Shown one piece after another: positions 23,534-34,215 of a stretch of 64,000 bases of DNA; within the stretch, counting starts at the first letter, position 1, and every line of letters begins with the position of its first letter. This DNA comes from Takakia lepidozioides. Taxonomy: Eukaryota; Streptophyta; Takakiopsida; Takakiales; Takakiaceae. The notes under the pieces were generated by a model. The model had not been told where the DNA came from. It worked only from the letters and a program-made list of their open reading frames with translations, and searched no databases. The stretch lies in NCBI GenBank assembly GCA_030704615.1, contig CM060734.1, forward strand, positions 12,646,001 to 12,710,000. Reading direction: 5' to 3'. The position numbers and the translations under genes are program-made.

Positions 23534-23569
23534 ATTCCGTGTAGTGTCCCCAAAACCCAGGTGTGATAT

Positions 23570-24575
23570 TCACACCTTCCAGTAAGGCAATTCAAACAGA
23601 ATGGACAGTCGTTTTATGCCATGGAGCTTGGATGGATCGTCATCTGCGCCTGCAGTCCCACCATCATCAATCCATTGTTTGTAATGTCGTGCACGCTCCA
23701 TGATTTCGGTGGCTGTCACTGTATGTGGAGCAGGTCTCATGTCTCGCGCCCCATTAAAAAGCCTGGATCTTCTGTAGGCATGGTTTTCGGGAAGATATCG
23801 TCGATGCCCCTGGAATATCAATTTCTTGCAAGCTAGGGAATATCTGGAATCGACTTGAGGTCCACATGCTGGACAAGCAATGTACCCTTTGGTGAACCTG
23901 ACCTGATAGCAAGCCGTAGGCAGGGAAGGACCACATGAGGACTGCCCGCATGGTAAATGCCCGCTGTCCTTCACTGCCTGCCACGTCCAAGGCTGGAACT
24001 CCCACCCACAATGTCGCTAGCTCCTCTAGTAGTGGTTGCAGGTAAACATCCAGATTCTCACTTGTCACAGATTCCTTTCTAGGAATCAGGAGTGTTAACA
24101 TGACAAAAAAATTCTTAGCAACCAACCATGGAGGCAGATTATAATTGAGCACCAGGATGGGCCACGTGGACCAAGATTGGGATTTGGTGCCATAAGGATT
24201 CACCCTATCCAGCGCCAATCCAAGACGAAGATTGCGAGGATCTGATGCAAACTCCGGCCATGTGTTGTCAATAAGGCGCCAAACCTTACTATCTGCAGCA
24301 TGTCGGACCATGCCATCTGCACTTCTGTGATTGCTATGCCACTGCATAAGCTGTGCAAGCGACTTAGCTCGGAACATCCGTTTCAATCTAGGTATGAGAG
24401 GAAAGTGTCGCAGCACCTTCTTGGGCACCTTTCCACGGCTTCCACGGCCGCTTTTGTATCGGGGACTCTCAGACTGGCACTTGGGGCAAATTGCTGCCTT
24501 CTCGAGCTCTCCATGAAAATGGTTGGGAATTGCTCCATTTGCATCCAAAAAATATATGTACATTGGCACATTCAG
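23570..24575 (-). pseudogene. Tnp2 transposase, N-terminal to central part (H1)
   Basis: Tnp2 is the cut-and-paste transposase of CACTA elements. Visible blocks are MYIYFLDANG, a CPKC zinc knuckle, HRSADGMVRHAAD, DPRNLRLGLALDRVNPYG, LDVYLQPLLEELATLWVGV, FPAYGLLSG, KGYIACPACG, GHRRYLPENH, and LSILFELPYWK just before an intron donor at about 23,567. A frameshift near 23,890 separates the 271-codon frame (23,754-24,569) from the next one (23,570-23,974). The continuation lies 7.8 kb away, past the nested element. The start of the gene is missing, so no product is expected. Confidence 0.85.
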
Positions 24576-24600
24576 CCTAAAACCTAAACCCTAATCACCA

Positions 24601-24845
24601 ATCCCTACCGGTGCCACAATAGGGGCTACGATATGTGTACATGACTAATCACCATCCCCTACTACAAGTTTCCTCCGCGGCCGTATATTAAATGAATTGT
24701 GAATGTATTTATAGATCCAAGTACAAGAGCAAATGAGGTCAGCGAACCCTCCAAGGGGCACGCAGGCCAAGGTGGTCAATAGTACTGGTATTGGCCGCGG
24801 AGAACTTGAGGCCCAGGCGACCATATTGCCCAAGACGGTGACGAG
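24601..24845. other. Junction between CACTA H1 and CACTA H2
   Basis: This short stretch separates the truncated 5' part of the minus-strand transposase from the first exon of the plus-strand one. CTACTACAAG at 24,656-24,665 resembles a CACTA end with a substitution, but no partner end or target duplication was found. Confidence 0.3.
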
Positions 24846-25341
24846 GTGGAAAATGAACACAATATGGACACTGACGATGTGAGAGCCCTGGAGGATTTGT
24901 TAATGAACCACTTGGGGGAGGGAGAACAAATTGGGGAGGATATGGCTCGCCCGGCCACATTGGATGAAGATGCCGACCCAAATCCAATGGAAGCCGAGGC
25001 AAACACACCCTTGTATAAAGGAGCAAGAGTGAGTCAACTTTCCACTATACTGTTGTTGCTTAATTTGCAATCCCGGTTCGGCATAAGCAACGTTGGCATG
25101 TCCACAATCATGCGCACAATTGTGGACCACATCCTCGCCCCCCATTTGGAGCATAAAATGCCACGTTCAAGAAAAGAGGCAAGACAGGTTCTAGACACAG
25201 TGGGGATGGGCTACAAATTTTTCCATGCATGTCCTTGTGATCGCACCTTGTACTATGGAGAGCATGCGTGTGCTACCACGTGTCCCAAGTGCAAAAAATC
25301 TAGATACCGAGATGATGTTCAAGGAAAGAAGATCCCACGAA
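24846..25341 (+). pseudogene. Tnp2 transposase first exon (H2)
   Basis: After an acidic leader (ENEHNMDTDDVRALEDLLMN) comes LYKGARVSQLSTILLLLNLQ, then PRSRKEARQVLDTVGMGYKF and HACPCDRTLYYGEHACATTC followed by PKCKKSRYRDD. This is the N-terminal Tnp2 region with its zinc knuckle. The exon ends at a GTACAT donor near 25,342. About 1.2 kb of AT-rich noncoding DNA follows before the next recognisable piece. Confidence 0.8.
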
Positions 25342-25429
25342 TGGTACATTTCTCTTATATTCTCTTTCCTGCCATTTATATTTATATACATATATACATG
25401 TGTCCACCAACTAATATATCATTTTAGGG

Positions 25430-26550
25430 TGTAGTGTTTAAGAGGTTGTATCATTCCAATATTATTAGGGTATGCATATAGGTTATATGAATCCTTCAAC
25501 TAATGTAGATTTTACAAAATATCTACATACAAACCTTGGGTCAAAGCACACTAATAGGACCCAAGAAGGATGTCACAAACTGTTTTATAGCACATATGGC
25601 GCAATCGATCCAAATTTAGGATATTGAGTTCAGTATGAAACCACAGACACATTATATGATTGGAAAGCCCTTGAAGTTCTTGTCATGCCCATATAATTTT
25701 TTTGTGATTTGACAAGTTTAAGGGGTCCTAAAGGAGTCTTGAATAGCACAAGGTTCAAATGTCCCAAAATATTGTAGTCCTTTAGGACTCATTTTCACAC
25801 CCATAATATGTGAAGGTCCTATTAGGGATTTTCATGTGCTTATGTAAGGTATGGAAGAATGCAAAAAGGACAGTAGACCTGCAAAACCAGAAAACCCCAT
25901 TATCATAGGAATTTTCTACTACGCGGTATGCATAACTTAGGGGCACCAAACTTTGGTACTACTAAACCTCAAAATTTGAACATAGTTCTTTCACCAAAAG
26001 TGTTTAGCTACTGAAAAGGAAGAAGGCCATGTCCTTGAAATGGCTACAAGGTCCTCCAATTTTGAATTTGAGGCCAAAATGAGTTCTTACAAATAGTGTA
26101 TCATTCATTGCAAATTGTTTTGAAATTAAAAATATATCAAATAAACTCATAAAAATTATACGAGCATCTGCAGCACTGAAGTACATCAAACACACCAAAC
26201 CTGGCTTGGATGCGATGAGGGGAAAGCAAATGGTGGCAAACGGAAGTCGAGTTAGTATCGTAAACTCAAAATTAGTGGTGTACGAGCAAAATTGGAGGTG
26301 TACAAGAGGGTGTACGAGCATCCGATGGATGGGGTTTAGGTGCCCACTATCATCTGTCAATTTCATCACATTTTCATCGCAACATGTCATGTCCACGCAC
26401 CGCGGTGTAACGCGCCAACAGTCAAAATTTAGTCCTTTTCAGGAGTGTCAGTGGTACATTAGCATGCTTTCACCCCCTTTGCAAATATATACCCTTACGT
26501 ACAATATGTGGATCCAAATGACAGAAAATAAATATTGATATATTTGTTGT
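25430..26550. other. AT-rich noncoding segment inside CACTA H2
   Basis: No exon, terminal repeat or tandem repeat is recognised between the first Tnp2 exon and the block starting at 26,559. It could be a long intron or a decayed insertion. Confidence 0.4.
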
Positions 26551-26558
26551 GTTTGTAG

Positions 26559-27607
26559 GGGAGGTTAGAAAATGCATTATTTTCCACTCATCCCGCGCTT
26601 GAAAGCACAATTCCGGAGTCTATCATTTGCCCAACTCATGAAGTGGCATGCGGAGCATTGGAGCCCTCCCAGAAAGATGTGCGGCCCTCACGATTCGCCG
26701 GCATGGAAACACACCGAGGAACAATGGCCTTTTCAATATGGCCTGTGACTTTGGTTACTACAGTTAATCCCTATTATCTTGCTATCAAGAAGGGTCATAT
26801 CATGTTGGCTGCCATTGTGCCAGGTGAATGACATTTTTGTTGCTTTAGGATGTACGTCGTAGTACAATGTCGAATATATATGGAACTAAGCATTTGTTCT
26901 GTTTGAATTTGAAACGATCTTATATATATTGCAAATAATTTGTGTTGTAGGGAAAAAACAAGTTGTGAATATGGATGTGTATCTGCGTCCATTGGTTGAC
27001 GAACTCAAGATATTATGGAATGGAGTTCCAGCTTATGATGCATCGGCACCCACTGGCCAACGTTCTTTTCTCTTGCGAGGGCTTTTGCTATGGACAATGC
27101 ATGACTATCCAGGTACATTTTAATTTGATATTACCTATAATATATATATATTCTACCGTATATCATGTGTTTCTATGTGCTCGTCATGATTTTTCTTTAG
27201 CAATTCATGTTTACGCTCGGTTCATTAAAATTATACGAGGCGATGAATGTTAAATCCCAACTAAATTCATGGTTTTGTGCAGGGCTTTCAGTTTGTTCGG
27301 GACTAAGCACAAAGGGGTAAGCAACATGTTCATGTTGTGGGCCGGATAACCTTGATGCAAAGCATTCGAAGAACGTCGCGAAAATGATCTATCCCAACTA
27401 TCGGAAATTTCTTCCTCTCAACCATCCATGGAGAACGAAAGGCAAGAAATTATTTGATGGGACCGTGGAGAGGAGACCTCCACCCGTGCGTCCCCCTGGG
27501 TCATTTTGGAAAGCCCGGTGGCAAGAGGTGTTGGATAAAAAATGCCGGCTCAAGAGGTGTGGCATGTCCCGGCTCTCAATCTTCTACGAGTTACCTTATT
27601 GGGAGGT
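26559..27607 (+). pseudogene. Tnp2 transposase central exons (H2)
   Basis: Pieces in several frames: RLKAQFRSLSFAQLMKWHAE (about 26,595-26,655), then after a deletion LAIKKGHIMLAAIVPG (about 26,777-26,822). An intron follows, then QVVNMDVYLRPLVDELKILW and WTMHDYPG (26,950-27,115), another intron, and HPWRTKGKKLFDGTV to LSIFYELPYWE (27,425-27,605) with a GTACAC donor. The usual DPRNxRLGL block is deleted. The segments around 26,768-27,120 are duplicated in another copy at 57,525-58,810. Confidence 0.75.
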
Positions 27608-27689
27608 ACACGTACGAAATGCATTGCACCATACATATTTCATTGAATGTCATGACATATTCATATGAAATTGCACCGAGTTCAGGGTT

Positions 27690-28966
27690 TATGGAAATTT
27701 CATGATGCGCCGGATCTGAAAATCCGGCACCTCCTTGATCCCATGCATATTGAGAAGAATGTGTGCTCGTCACTTATTCGTGTACTGGCAAACTTAACCG
27801 GAGGGAAGAAGAAACACGGTGGTGATTCCCTTGGTGTGAGACGAGAGCTCCAAGCCCGAAACCGTATGCCACGACTATGGCCTGAAGCTGATGGTGTGGA
27901 CGTGAACAATGCTCCCAAGTGAAAGTATAGGGCGCCAACTTGGACTTGGACAAAGGAGGAATACAAGCAAGTGCGGACCACAATACGAGCTATCCGGACC
28001 CCGACCGGGTATGGCGCATCTCTACGCAACAAATTTGAGGATGCCCCCACTATCCATGGTTTGAAGTCTCATGACTACCACAACATTTTGCAAGATATCC
28101 TTCCCATTGCAATACGATGGACACTCCATGAGGGCATTCAAAAAGCCATCTATCAACTTGCTGATTTATTCCATTGGCTTTGCACAAAAGAGATGGACGA
28201 GGCGGATTTTCCACGAATGAAGGAGGTGCCTGCCACGGTCTTGTGTATATTGGAGATGCATCTTTCCCCTAATTTCTTTGACATCCAAGTGCATTTGGTA
28301 GTGCACTTGGTGGAAGAGGCGGAGATTGCCAGGCCGGTCCATGCTTGGTGGATGTACTTTCTAGAGCGTTACATGAAGGAGGTTAAGGCACACGTGCGGC
28401 AAAAGGCACATCCCGAGGGTAGCATGGCGGAGAGGTACACATTGCAAGAGGCTATGGTGTTATGTACGGAGTACATGAGAAGGGTGGACAAAGAGGCCCT
28501 TCCAATGTGGAAGGAAGAGGATGATGTGCGGAACAAGGACATGGTTTTGCCCAAAAAATCAAGGAGGGTGAAACTATCGAACACCGAGGTGGAGCAAGCA
28601 CATGACTTTGTATTGAAGAACACCCCTTGCATAGTGGAGTGGGAGGCGAGACATGCGGATGAGAATGCACGGCGGTTGGAAGCAAGTACAATTTGGAGAC
28701 GCACACGTGCGAGGGAATTGGGTCGAGCCTCACGAGGACGGCGCGAATCTAGGATCATGGCCCCATTGGGGGCGCATGATTTGCCCACGGAGATGCAGCC
28801 ATTGAGACCATTTCGCCATTGGCTCCGGAGTGGAGTTGAGGCTACGGGCCGCAGGCGAGGTGGTGCCGCCTTTAGTGCAAGAGCTTGCGAGAGGGCCATC
28901 TCAATATGCCATTTCATTCTCCTCAATTTGGATTCATGGTCGTCATTTCCGCATCCGCTCTCTTGA
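27690..28966 (+). pseudogene. Tnp2 C-terminus and DUF4218 (H2)
   Basis: One frame runs from GLWKFHDAP and HLLDPMHIEKNVCSSLIRVL through LKSHDYHNILQDILPIAIRW, EMHLSPNFFDIQVHLVVHLV and WWMYFLERYMKEVKAHV, broken only by TGA at 27,920-27,922. The tail (RRTRARELGRASRGRRES) is basic. This is the better preserved of the two DUF4218 copies in the window. Confidence 0.85.
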
Positions 28967-29369
28967 CATGCGTCGGAAGACCACATTTGACTCTGGTTTG
29001 TGTGCAACATATTGGCAAGACTCCGTGTCAAGCACAAGGGACATTCAACCCGAGAGAAGCAAGCTTGTATATATTGGGGAGCTTGATGCCATTTTGCAAC
29101 TCGAGTATGATCACCATTGCCCTATTCTTTTCAAGGGGAGGTGGTTCCAACCCCACATTGCAGGGCCAAATGCAACCCTCTTGCATGATGAGTGTGGCTT
29201 CATGCGGGTCAACACTTCCAGGATCACGCCCTCTACACACATCTCCGATGAACCATTTGCATGGCCGAAGGACATGGAACAAGTCTTTTTTTCCGAAGAC
29301 AAGACTAGATCGGGCAATGGGAAGGTGGTTGTGCATGCTAGGCTTCCCTTATTTGCACTCCAAGGTTGA
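28950..29369 (+). pseudogene. DUF4216 domain (H2)
   Basis: In the frame that starts at 28,830, the region after 28,950 gives FDSGLCATYWQDS, YIGELDAILQLEYDHHCPIL followed by FKGRW, DECGFMRVNTSRI, ISDEPFAWPKDMEQVFFSED and GKVVVHARLPLFA. This is the DUF4216 signature that follows DUF4218 in CACTA genes. The preceding DUF4218 frame ends at 28,966 in another phase, so a frameshift separates the two domains. Confidence 0.8.
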
Positions 29370-29560
29370 GTTCTCTTCAACTTCATGCACTCTTCATAGA
29401 GAGTTCTCCAACAGTGACCCAAGATTTTTTATTTTTTATTTTTTTTTCAATTTTTTTGGGTCCAGTCTTTTGCATGGATGTAGTGGTACGAGGGTTGAAT
29501 TCAAAGAACAAAATAGAGCCAAAAATAAAATCATTACACCCCTCAAGCACATGTGGGCAA
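29335..29560 (+). repeat. CACTA H2 3' segment, inverted copy at 42,770-42,990
   Basis: The sequence from CTTCCCTTATTTGCACTCCA through AAAATAGAGCCAAAAATAA matches the reverse complement of 42,770-42,990 with few differences, apart from the T-rich middle and a short insertion. It marks the 3' end of the same CACTA family at a second place in the window. Confidence 0.8.
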
Positions 29561-29905
29561 AAGATGAGCTTGAACCACATCCGTTCAATGGGTGCAATAC
29601 CCGTTCACCCATGAGAGGATTTTCTTTCGCAATAAATAAAATTGGTATATGACAGGGTGAATGCGTCCTTGGGGGGCAAATGATTTTGTTTTAATGTTGT
29701 GAAATTTTGCATTCGTGTTGCGCACATATTGCAGCACCTACGGACGAAGGATGAGCTTCCTCAAAATTGAATGAAAGGTCAAACCAACAATTGCCCATCG
29801 AAATGATTTTAGCTTCTTTCCAAAGGTCTGGGTATGTTTTACACACCAAACAAATGATTTTAGTTTGTTATGAGACTTTGTCAGTATGTTTTATATACCA
29901 CCAAA

Positions 29906-31066
29906 CACTACAGGAAAAGGGGGGGTTTTTCGACGCCGCGACGTCGTAAAATAGCCATTTTCAGGCAGGGGGGAGAACCAAATTTGCGACGCCCGGCCCG
30001 TCGCAAGGACGTCGTAAAAACAACGTCGCAAATTTGCGACCAATGGGGCTCACAAAAAGGTGAAACAGCGATTTGCGACGCCCGGACGTCGTTAAATTAA
30101 ATAAATAAATAAATAAATAAAAACCCTACTCTGCATTGCAGAATTAGCACCATCCGGGGGGTCACAAAGTGCGACGCCCGGACGTCGCAATTTAAGGGGG
30201 TACATTTGAATTTAGGCGGGAAAATTTGAATTTGAAATTTAAATTTCAAAAACTTGTTGACCATTAACTCCGACGTTGACCATTGACTCCGGTTCTGTCT
30301 AATGGCGATATATTCATTGTTCTACATATATCATGCAATACATACTTGAACCTAAGACCTCCACGTTATAACATTTCTAAGACACTACAGACTAACCAAC
30401 ACACCTACGCTACATCTATATATCACAAAAGCAATATATATATATATATATATATATAAAGATTTCATTCAAGTTCCTTCTAAGGGGGTTCCTCTTGTGA
30501 CGCCTAGGAGTTGCAACCTCCACAGCCTTAGTGCCCAGCCCCAGCCCCAGCCCCAGCGTCGTCGCCGTTGTTGCACCCCCCCCACCGCCAGGCGCCCCAA
30601 GGGACGTCCTTGTGATGACCTTTGCACCCCCTGGCGTCGCAGCGTTGGCCGTCCCAGAGTGGGGCGCCCCCAGCGACGCTTTTGTGAGGTTAAGGCTGCA
30701 AGCCCAAAAAAAAAAAAAAAAAAAACCAACTCTCATTGTGGTGATGCTATTGCGACGCCCTGGCGTCGCAGAGGCGCTGGGGCGCCCTCAGTGACGATTT
30801 TGCGAAGCCGAGGCATCGCAACGTCATATTTATTTATTTATTTATTTTGAATTTGGCATCGCAAGAAAAAAAATCCGTCGCAGCGAGGGCCCTCTTTCCC
30901 CCTTCATGCCACCTTGCGACGGCTAGGCGTCGCAATGGTATCACAGTGGAGGATTGCGACGCCGGGGCGTCGCAAAAAGCGCCGCGGGCTCGGCGTCGCG
31001 GACTCAGCGCCGCGCGGGGAGTGGGGGCGCGGCTGGCGTCACAAACCCCCCCCATTTGCCGTAGTG
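29906..31066. mobile_element. 1.16-kb non-autonomous CACTA element
   Basis: It starts CACTACAGGAAAAGGGGGGG and, read inward from the right, CACTACGGCAAATGGGGGGG, giving imperfect 20-base inverted ends. The target duplication is AAA (29,903-29,905 and 31,067-31,069). Subterminal repeats of GCGACGCC / GGCGTCGC are dense at both ends (29,930-30,190 and 30,750-31,040). The interior has a TA microsatellite (30,431-30,458) and a poly-A tract (30,709-30,725). No transposase is present. The open frames here are artefacts of GC-rich repeats. Confidence 0.9.
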
Positions 31067-31772
31067 AAACATGTGTTGAACAAGTATTAGATGAATCAAA
31101 ATGGATTGAAAGGTGGAACTTTTTGTCTGAGTGCTTGAGTCAGTTTCGGTAGTTATGCTGACAATTTCTTCAATGATTTTGGGCATTTCTTCTTCACCGT
31201 CGCTATCAGCAATCTCTAAGACCATGCATCCGTCTGGAGTGTAACATTCTTTGTAGACACGGTGGCAGTCGGTGGACTGGGGGTTTCGCTTGCTATTCCG
31301 AGATTTCCCATCAAGTTTGGTTGTTGTTATCTAGTCCGCAAAATGATTGAGCACACGGACCAGCCATAGTCGGTCACAGGGGTCTTGAAGGGTGACTGTT
31401 TCTTTGAACTTATTGCCATGCCGATGCACGAACTCTGCGGGAAGCTCCTGGACAAACCATAAGGCGAAGATCGGATGGGTCATTGTCATAATCAGATAGG
31501 GCGCCGATTCAAAACACATCTACATATGATTAGACTAAAACTGAACTTGGTGAGTTTGGAAGCCGTACCAGAGTCCAACGACTACGATGCCTCACCGAGT
31601 CTTGTCTGAAGCAATTGGAGGTGGTCAGAGTTCGGGTAAATGAGGAAGATCCAAGATTGGCTACCTTCTCCCTCCCGATTTCATAGCCTCTACAATTTGT
31701 GCTGGTGTCGTTGGTGAAGGTTTTCAAGCGCTTCCTACCTTCGATGTGGCAGCCATCGTTCATCTCCTTCAT
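31067..31772 (-). pseudogene. B3 DNA-binding domain remnant
   Basis: B3 domains are plant-specific DNA-binding modules. On the minus strand 31,519-31,331 encodes FVQELPAEFVHRHGNKFKET followed by VTLQDPCDRLWLVRV, matching the middle of a B3 domain (LPxEFVxxHG, then VxLxDPxGRxW). A second segment (31,245-31,110) carries CYTPDGCMVLEIADSDGEEE, a plausible acidic linker. An upstream frame (31,772-31,530) has no B3 feature. The gene is cut on its 3' side by the CACTA inserted at 31,066, and the end of the B3 domain is missing. Probably a gene fragment. Confidence 0.5.
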
Positions 31773-32157
31773 TCTTGTAGCACTCTATCCACGATGGCAC
31801 GCAAAATTCTCCTCTTGTTACTGTTAATATGACGGCTAGGCAAATCATTACACAATGTTTCACCATGCTCAATCACTTTCCTGCCCAAGTGTTCCAGAGC
31901 TCTTTCATCATGAATATAAGATGTTCACATTTGTAACAACCTACTGATGAAGGACTTCACTTCATTCCCAGTCATGACTATGTCATCCATCCCAATGGGC
32001 TCACAAAGGAACATTTCCACATGAACCTCAACACCATGAGCCCAACGTAAAAGAAATGAGCCATTTCAAATTCTGATTGACTCTTTCTCTCATCAGACTG
32101 TTTCTAAACAATAAACCTTTTGGCGACTTCATATGGTATGGGTTGTGTAGTTTACCA

Positions 32158-32240
32158 GCTCATCAATCATCATCATCATCATCATAATCATCATCATCAA
32201 GTCATTAATCATCATCATCAATCATCAATCATCACGCAAT
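32158..32240 (+). repeat. (ATC)n microsatellite
   Basis: A run of CATCAT triplets with a few interruptions (AATCAT, AAGTCATTA). A shorter relative occurs at 32,637-32,662. Confidence 0.85.
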
Positions 32241-32765
32241 TGAACACCAAAAGCTTCAACGATCGTTGGTCTACCGTGGAGACAGTGCAAATAACAATGC
32301 AAGCATTCTCTATGCATTCCATCTCCAACCATTCCAGTGGTGAAAAGGGGCATCGGCGTGAGATCCTTTTAGAACATTTGGCCCATTCTTCAACTCGTCA
32401 TTGTAGAATTGGATATTAAGGAAGTGGCAGATTGCATGACGCATGTGATACGTGTTTCTAAGGGCAGACGTGTCATGTAGAATATGACATTTCTTCTCCA
32501 GTAATTTGGGTACAGCAAAAGTCTTGAATGATAAGATTAATATAGAGTATAATTTTGTGCAAAAAAAATATTCTATTGTACGCTCTTGGCATATCTATCA
32601 ACAAGCATCCACAAGGGCCTTGTGACTGTTTACCAGCATCAATCATCAATCATCAATCATCACGCAATTGAACACCGAAAGCTTCAACGATCGTTGGTCT
32701 GCCATGGAGACAAAGCAAAAAAGAAGGCAAGCATTTTCCATGCATTCCATCTCTAGCCATTCCAG
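32215..32765 (+). repeat. Direct duplication (~125 bases), two copies
   Basis: 32,215-32,345 and 32,637-32,768 share CATCAATCATCACGCAATTG, then AACACC(A/G)AAAGCTTC and AACGATCGTTGGTCT, and later CATTCCATCTC(C/T)A(A/G)CCATTCC, at roughly 88-90 percent identity. About 290 unrelated bases lie between. Confidence 0.8.
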
Positions 32766-33798
32766 TGATGAAGCTGTAGAAGGAGGGAACATGCCATATC
32801 CAGGCTCTAAGCTCATAATTTCAAGAAATAGATCTCTGTCAATTCAGAATATAGCTCAGTGCCATAATTTCGTAGTTTTCTGAATCCGTTGTTGTCTTTG
32901 TTGGAAAACTCTGCAGCGTCTTTGCATTCCAGAGTCTGCCAAATTCTGGGTCATGAAGTGGGGCAGAAGGTGGAATCTGGTGTGGACAACTCCCAAGATT
33001 CCTACACCCATTTCAGAGAACAAGATTGAGGTACACGTCAGGCCATCCAAATTTTCAGATACCCACTGTATGTGTATAAAGCAGTTTATTGGACCTATAT
33101 TTGTGGTAGCAAGAGCTAACACCTATTGTCCATCAGAAGTCGTCCATTGAACCAATATTGTATCATTTTAATCTGTCACTATGATCAAACATGTTTGGGG
33201 TTTGATAGGGATTGCACGCAGGCAAACTTCAATTCTAGTGCACGGTTTGCAGCGTTGGGGAACGGCTTCTACGTATACACAATTGCATTTCATTTCTCAG
33301 TGCAATGGCAACCCAACATAGATGGCATGAAGGTGCTATTGCTATTTTCAGGGATGGGGGGGATGGGATATAGCCCTCCACAAATCAGGCATAAAGCTCA
33401 AGGTAGTGGTTTCTACTCAGATCATTGAAGGTACCCGTCATTGCATTCAGGGTTGGTGGGAAGCAAGCAAGCATACTGGTGTTCATGTGACTTTGCTTAT
33501 GTGATCTGCACATACTTAAGCATGTGTGGACCAAAGATGAGCTTGAACCAAGTTCATTCAATGGGTCATTCAAGTGATGAACGCAACTACATGTCGTAGA
33601 GACGGAAAACTGTGTTTCGCCTACACATGATTTTTTTTTAGTTCCATTCTCCAGCCATATGCTTAATGACAGTGGTTCAAATCTGGTCGTAGTCTATGTG
33701 GAAAAAAAATGATTGGATATGGCTTGCTTCATATATTGATGCACTTGGACTTAGATGACACTGGACACTTGGGCCAACGGTACAGGCTACCCTAGCCA

Positions 33799-34105
33799 GT
33801 TTGTTTGTTTGTTTTGTTTTGTTTTGTTTTGTAGTGTTGAGATCTCCCAAACCGCCGGGCCCCAATGCCGGTGCTTGGTCCCGTTGGAAAGCCCTCGAGG
33901 AGGAGGGGTGCACCGGCTTGGTCTCAGAATTTTTGGACCTGCGGTGTAGGAGATGTGGAATTTCAACTACTTTGGGTCGCTGGAAATTCGCGAAAAGTAG
34001 CAAAGTGGGCATTCCTGGAACAATGGTTGGAGCCTCGACGGGAGAGATATCAAGGGAAAGGTCTCCGGTTCAAATCTGGTCGTAGGCTCTGTGAAAAAAA
34101 AAAAA
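33799..34105 (+). repeat. SINE-like repeat, copy 1
   Basis: Begins with (TTTTG)n, then GTTGAGATCTCCCAAACCGC, GCCCTCGAGGAGGAGGGGTG, TTTTTGGACCTGCGGTGTAG, and ends CTCCGGTTCAAATCTGGTCG, TAGGCTCTGTG, then an A-run. GGTTCAAATCT resembles a pol III B box. GGAGCCTCGAC near 34,028 can pair with GTCGTAGGCTCT near 34,079 (one bulged T). This is the best preserved copy. Confidence 0.65.
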
Positions 34106-34117
34106 GATGAGATATGG

Positions 34118-34215
34118 CTAAAACGAATTTCAAGTACTTTTGGTCGTTGGAAATTCACGAAAAATAGCAAAGTGGGCTTTCCTGGGACAATGATTGGAGC
34201 CTCGACATCAGATAT
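34118..34215 (+). repeat. SINE-like repeat, partial copy
   Basis: Contains only the middle of the unit (AATTTCAAGTACTTTTGGTC through TTGGAGCCTCGAC) and lacks both ends. Confidence 0.55.

Larger units (their letters stand above)
15828..23546. mobile_element. 7.7-kb non-autonomous CACTA element carrying PPR and OSB-like fragments
   Basis: Left end CACTACAAGGAAT (15,828-15,840) and right end, read inward, CACTACACGGAAT (23,546-23,534) form 13-base terminal inverted repeats with one mismatch. A 3-base direct duplication TCC flanks it (15,825-15,827 and 23,547-23,549), the target-site length of CACTA elements. Both ends carry subterminal copies of an AAACGACTG / CAGTCGTTT motif (15,860-15,960 and 23,430-23,500). 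No transposase is inside, so it must move in trans. Cargo: three OSB-like repeats (minus), a PPR-DYW C-terminal fragment (plus), an inverted OSB-like copy (plus), and a PPR repeat array (minus). It sits in the Tnp2 intron of H1, about 20 bases downstream of the donor. Confidence 0.9.
13753..24600 (-). mobile_element. Decayed CACTA (En/Spm-type) transposon H1, split by a nested element
   Basis: The minus strand carries, 5' to 3', Tnp2 transposase (24,569-23,570), DUF4218 (15,750-14,996) and DUF4216 (14,752-13,758), the usual order in plant CACTA transposases. A 7.7-kb element (15,828-23,546) interrupts it inside an intron. Outer terminal repeats were not confirmed: CACTACTACACGTCC starts at 13,753 right after the DUF4216 stop, but no matching end is found near 24,600. 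The 5' end of the transposase, upstream of the MYIYFLDANG block, is absent. Confidence 0.75.
24846..29560 (+). mobile_element. Decayed CACTA transposon H2
   Basis: The plus-strand Tnp2, DUF4218 and DUF4216 blocks are in order with introns, related to but distinct from H1 (the ELPYWE exon end is at the same place in both). Internal deletion of part of Tnp2, an in-frame TGA (27,920-27,922) and frameshifts show it is dead. The 3' segment 29,335-29,560 recurs inverted at 42,770-42,990. Terminal repeats were not identified. Confidence 0.75.
31775..33650. other. Unassigned stretch with local repeats
   Basis: It holds an ATC microsatellite and a direct duplication (listed separately). A plus-strand segment at 32,950-33,060 (KWGRRWNLVWTTPKIPTP) may be coding residue but is not recognised. 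No complete gene is visible. Confidence 0.35.

Noticed and set aside
24656-24665. CTACTACAAG as the start of CACTA H2
   Set aside because: It needs a substitution in the invariant CACTA, and no inverted partner or 3-base duplication is seen at the 3' side.
30480-31060. GC-rich open frames of 80-117 codons as genes
   Set aside because: They lie wholly inside the subterminal repeats of the 29,906-31,066 element and read through poly-A and microsatellite tracts.
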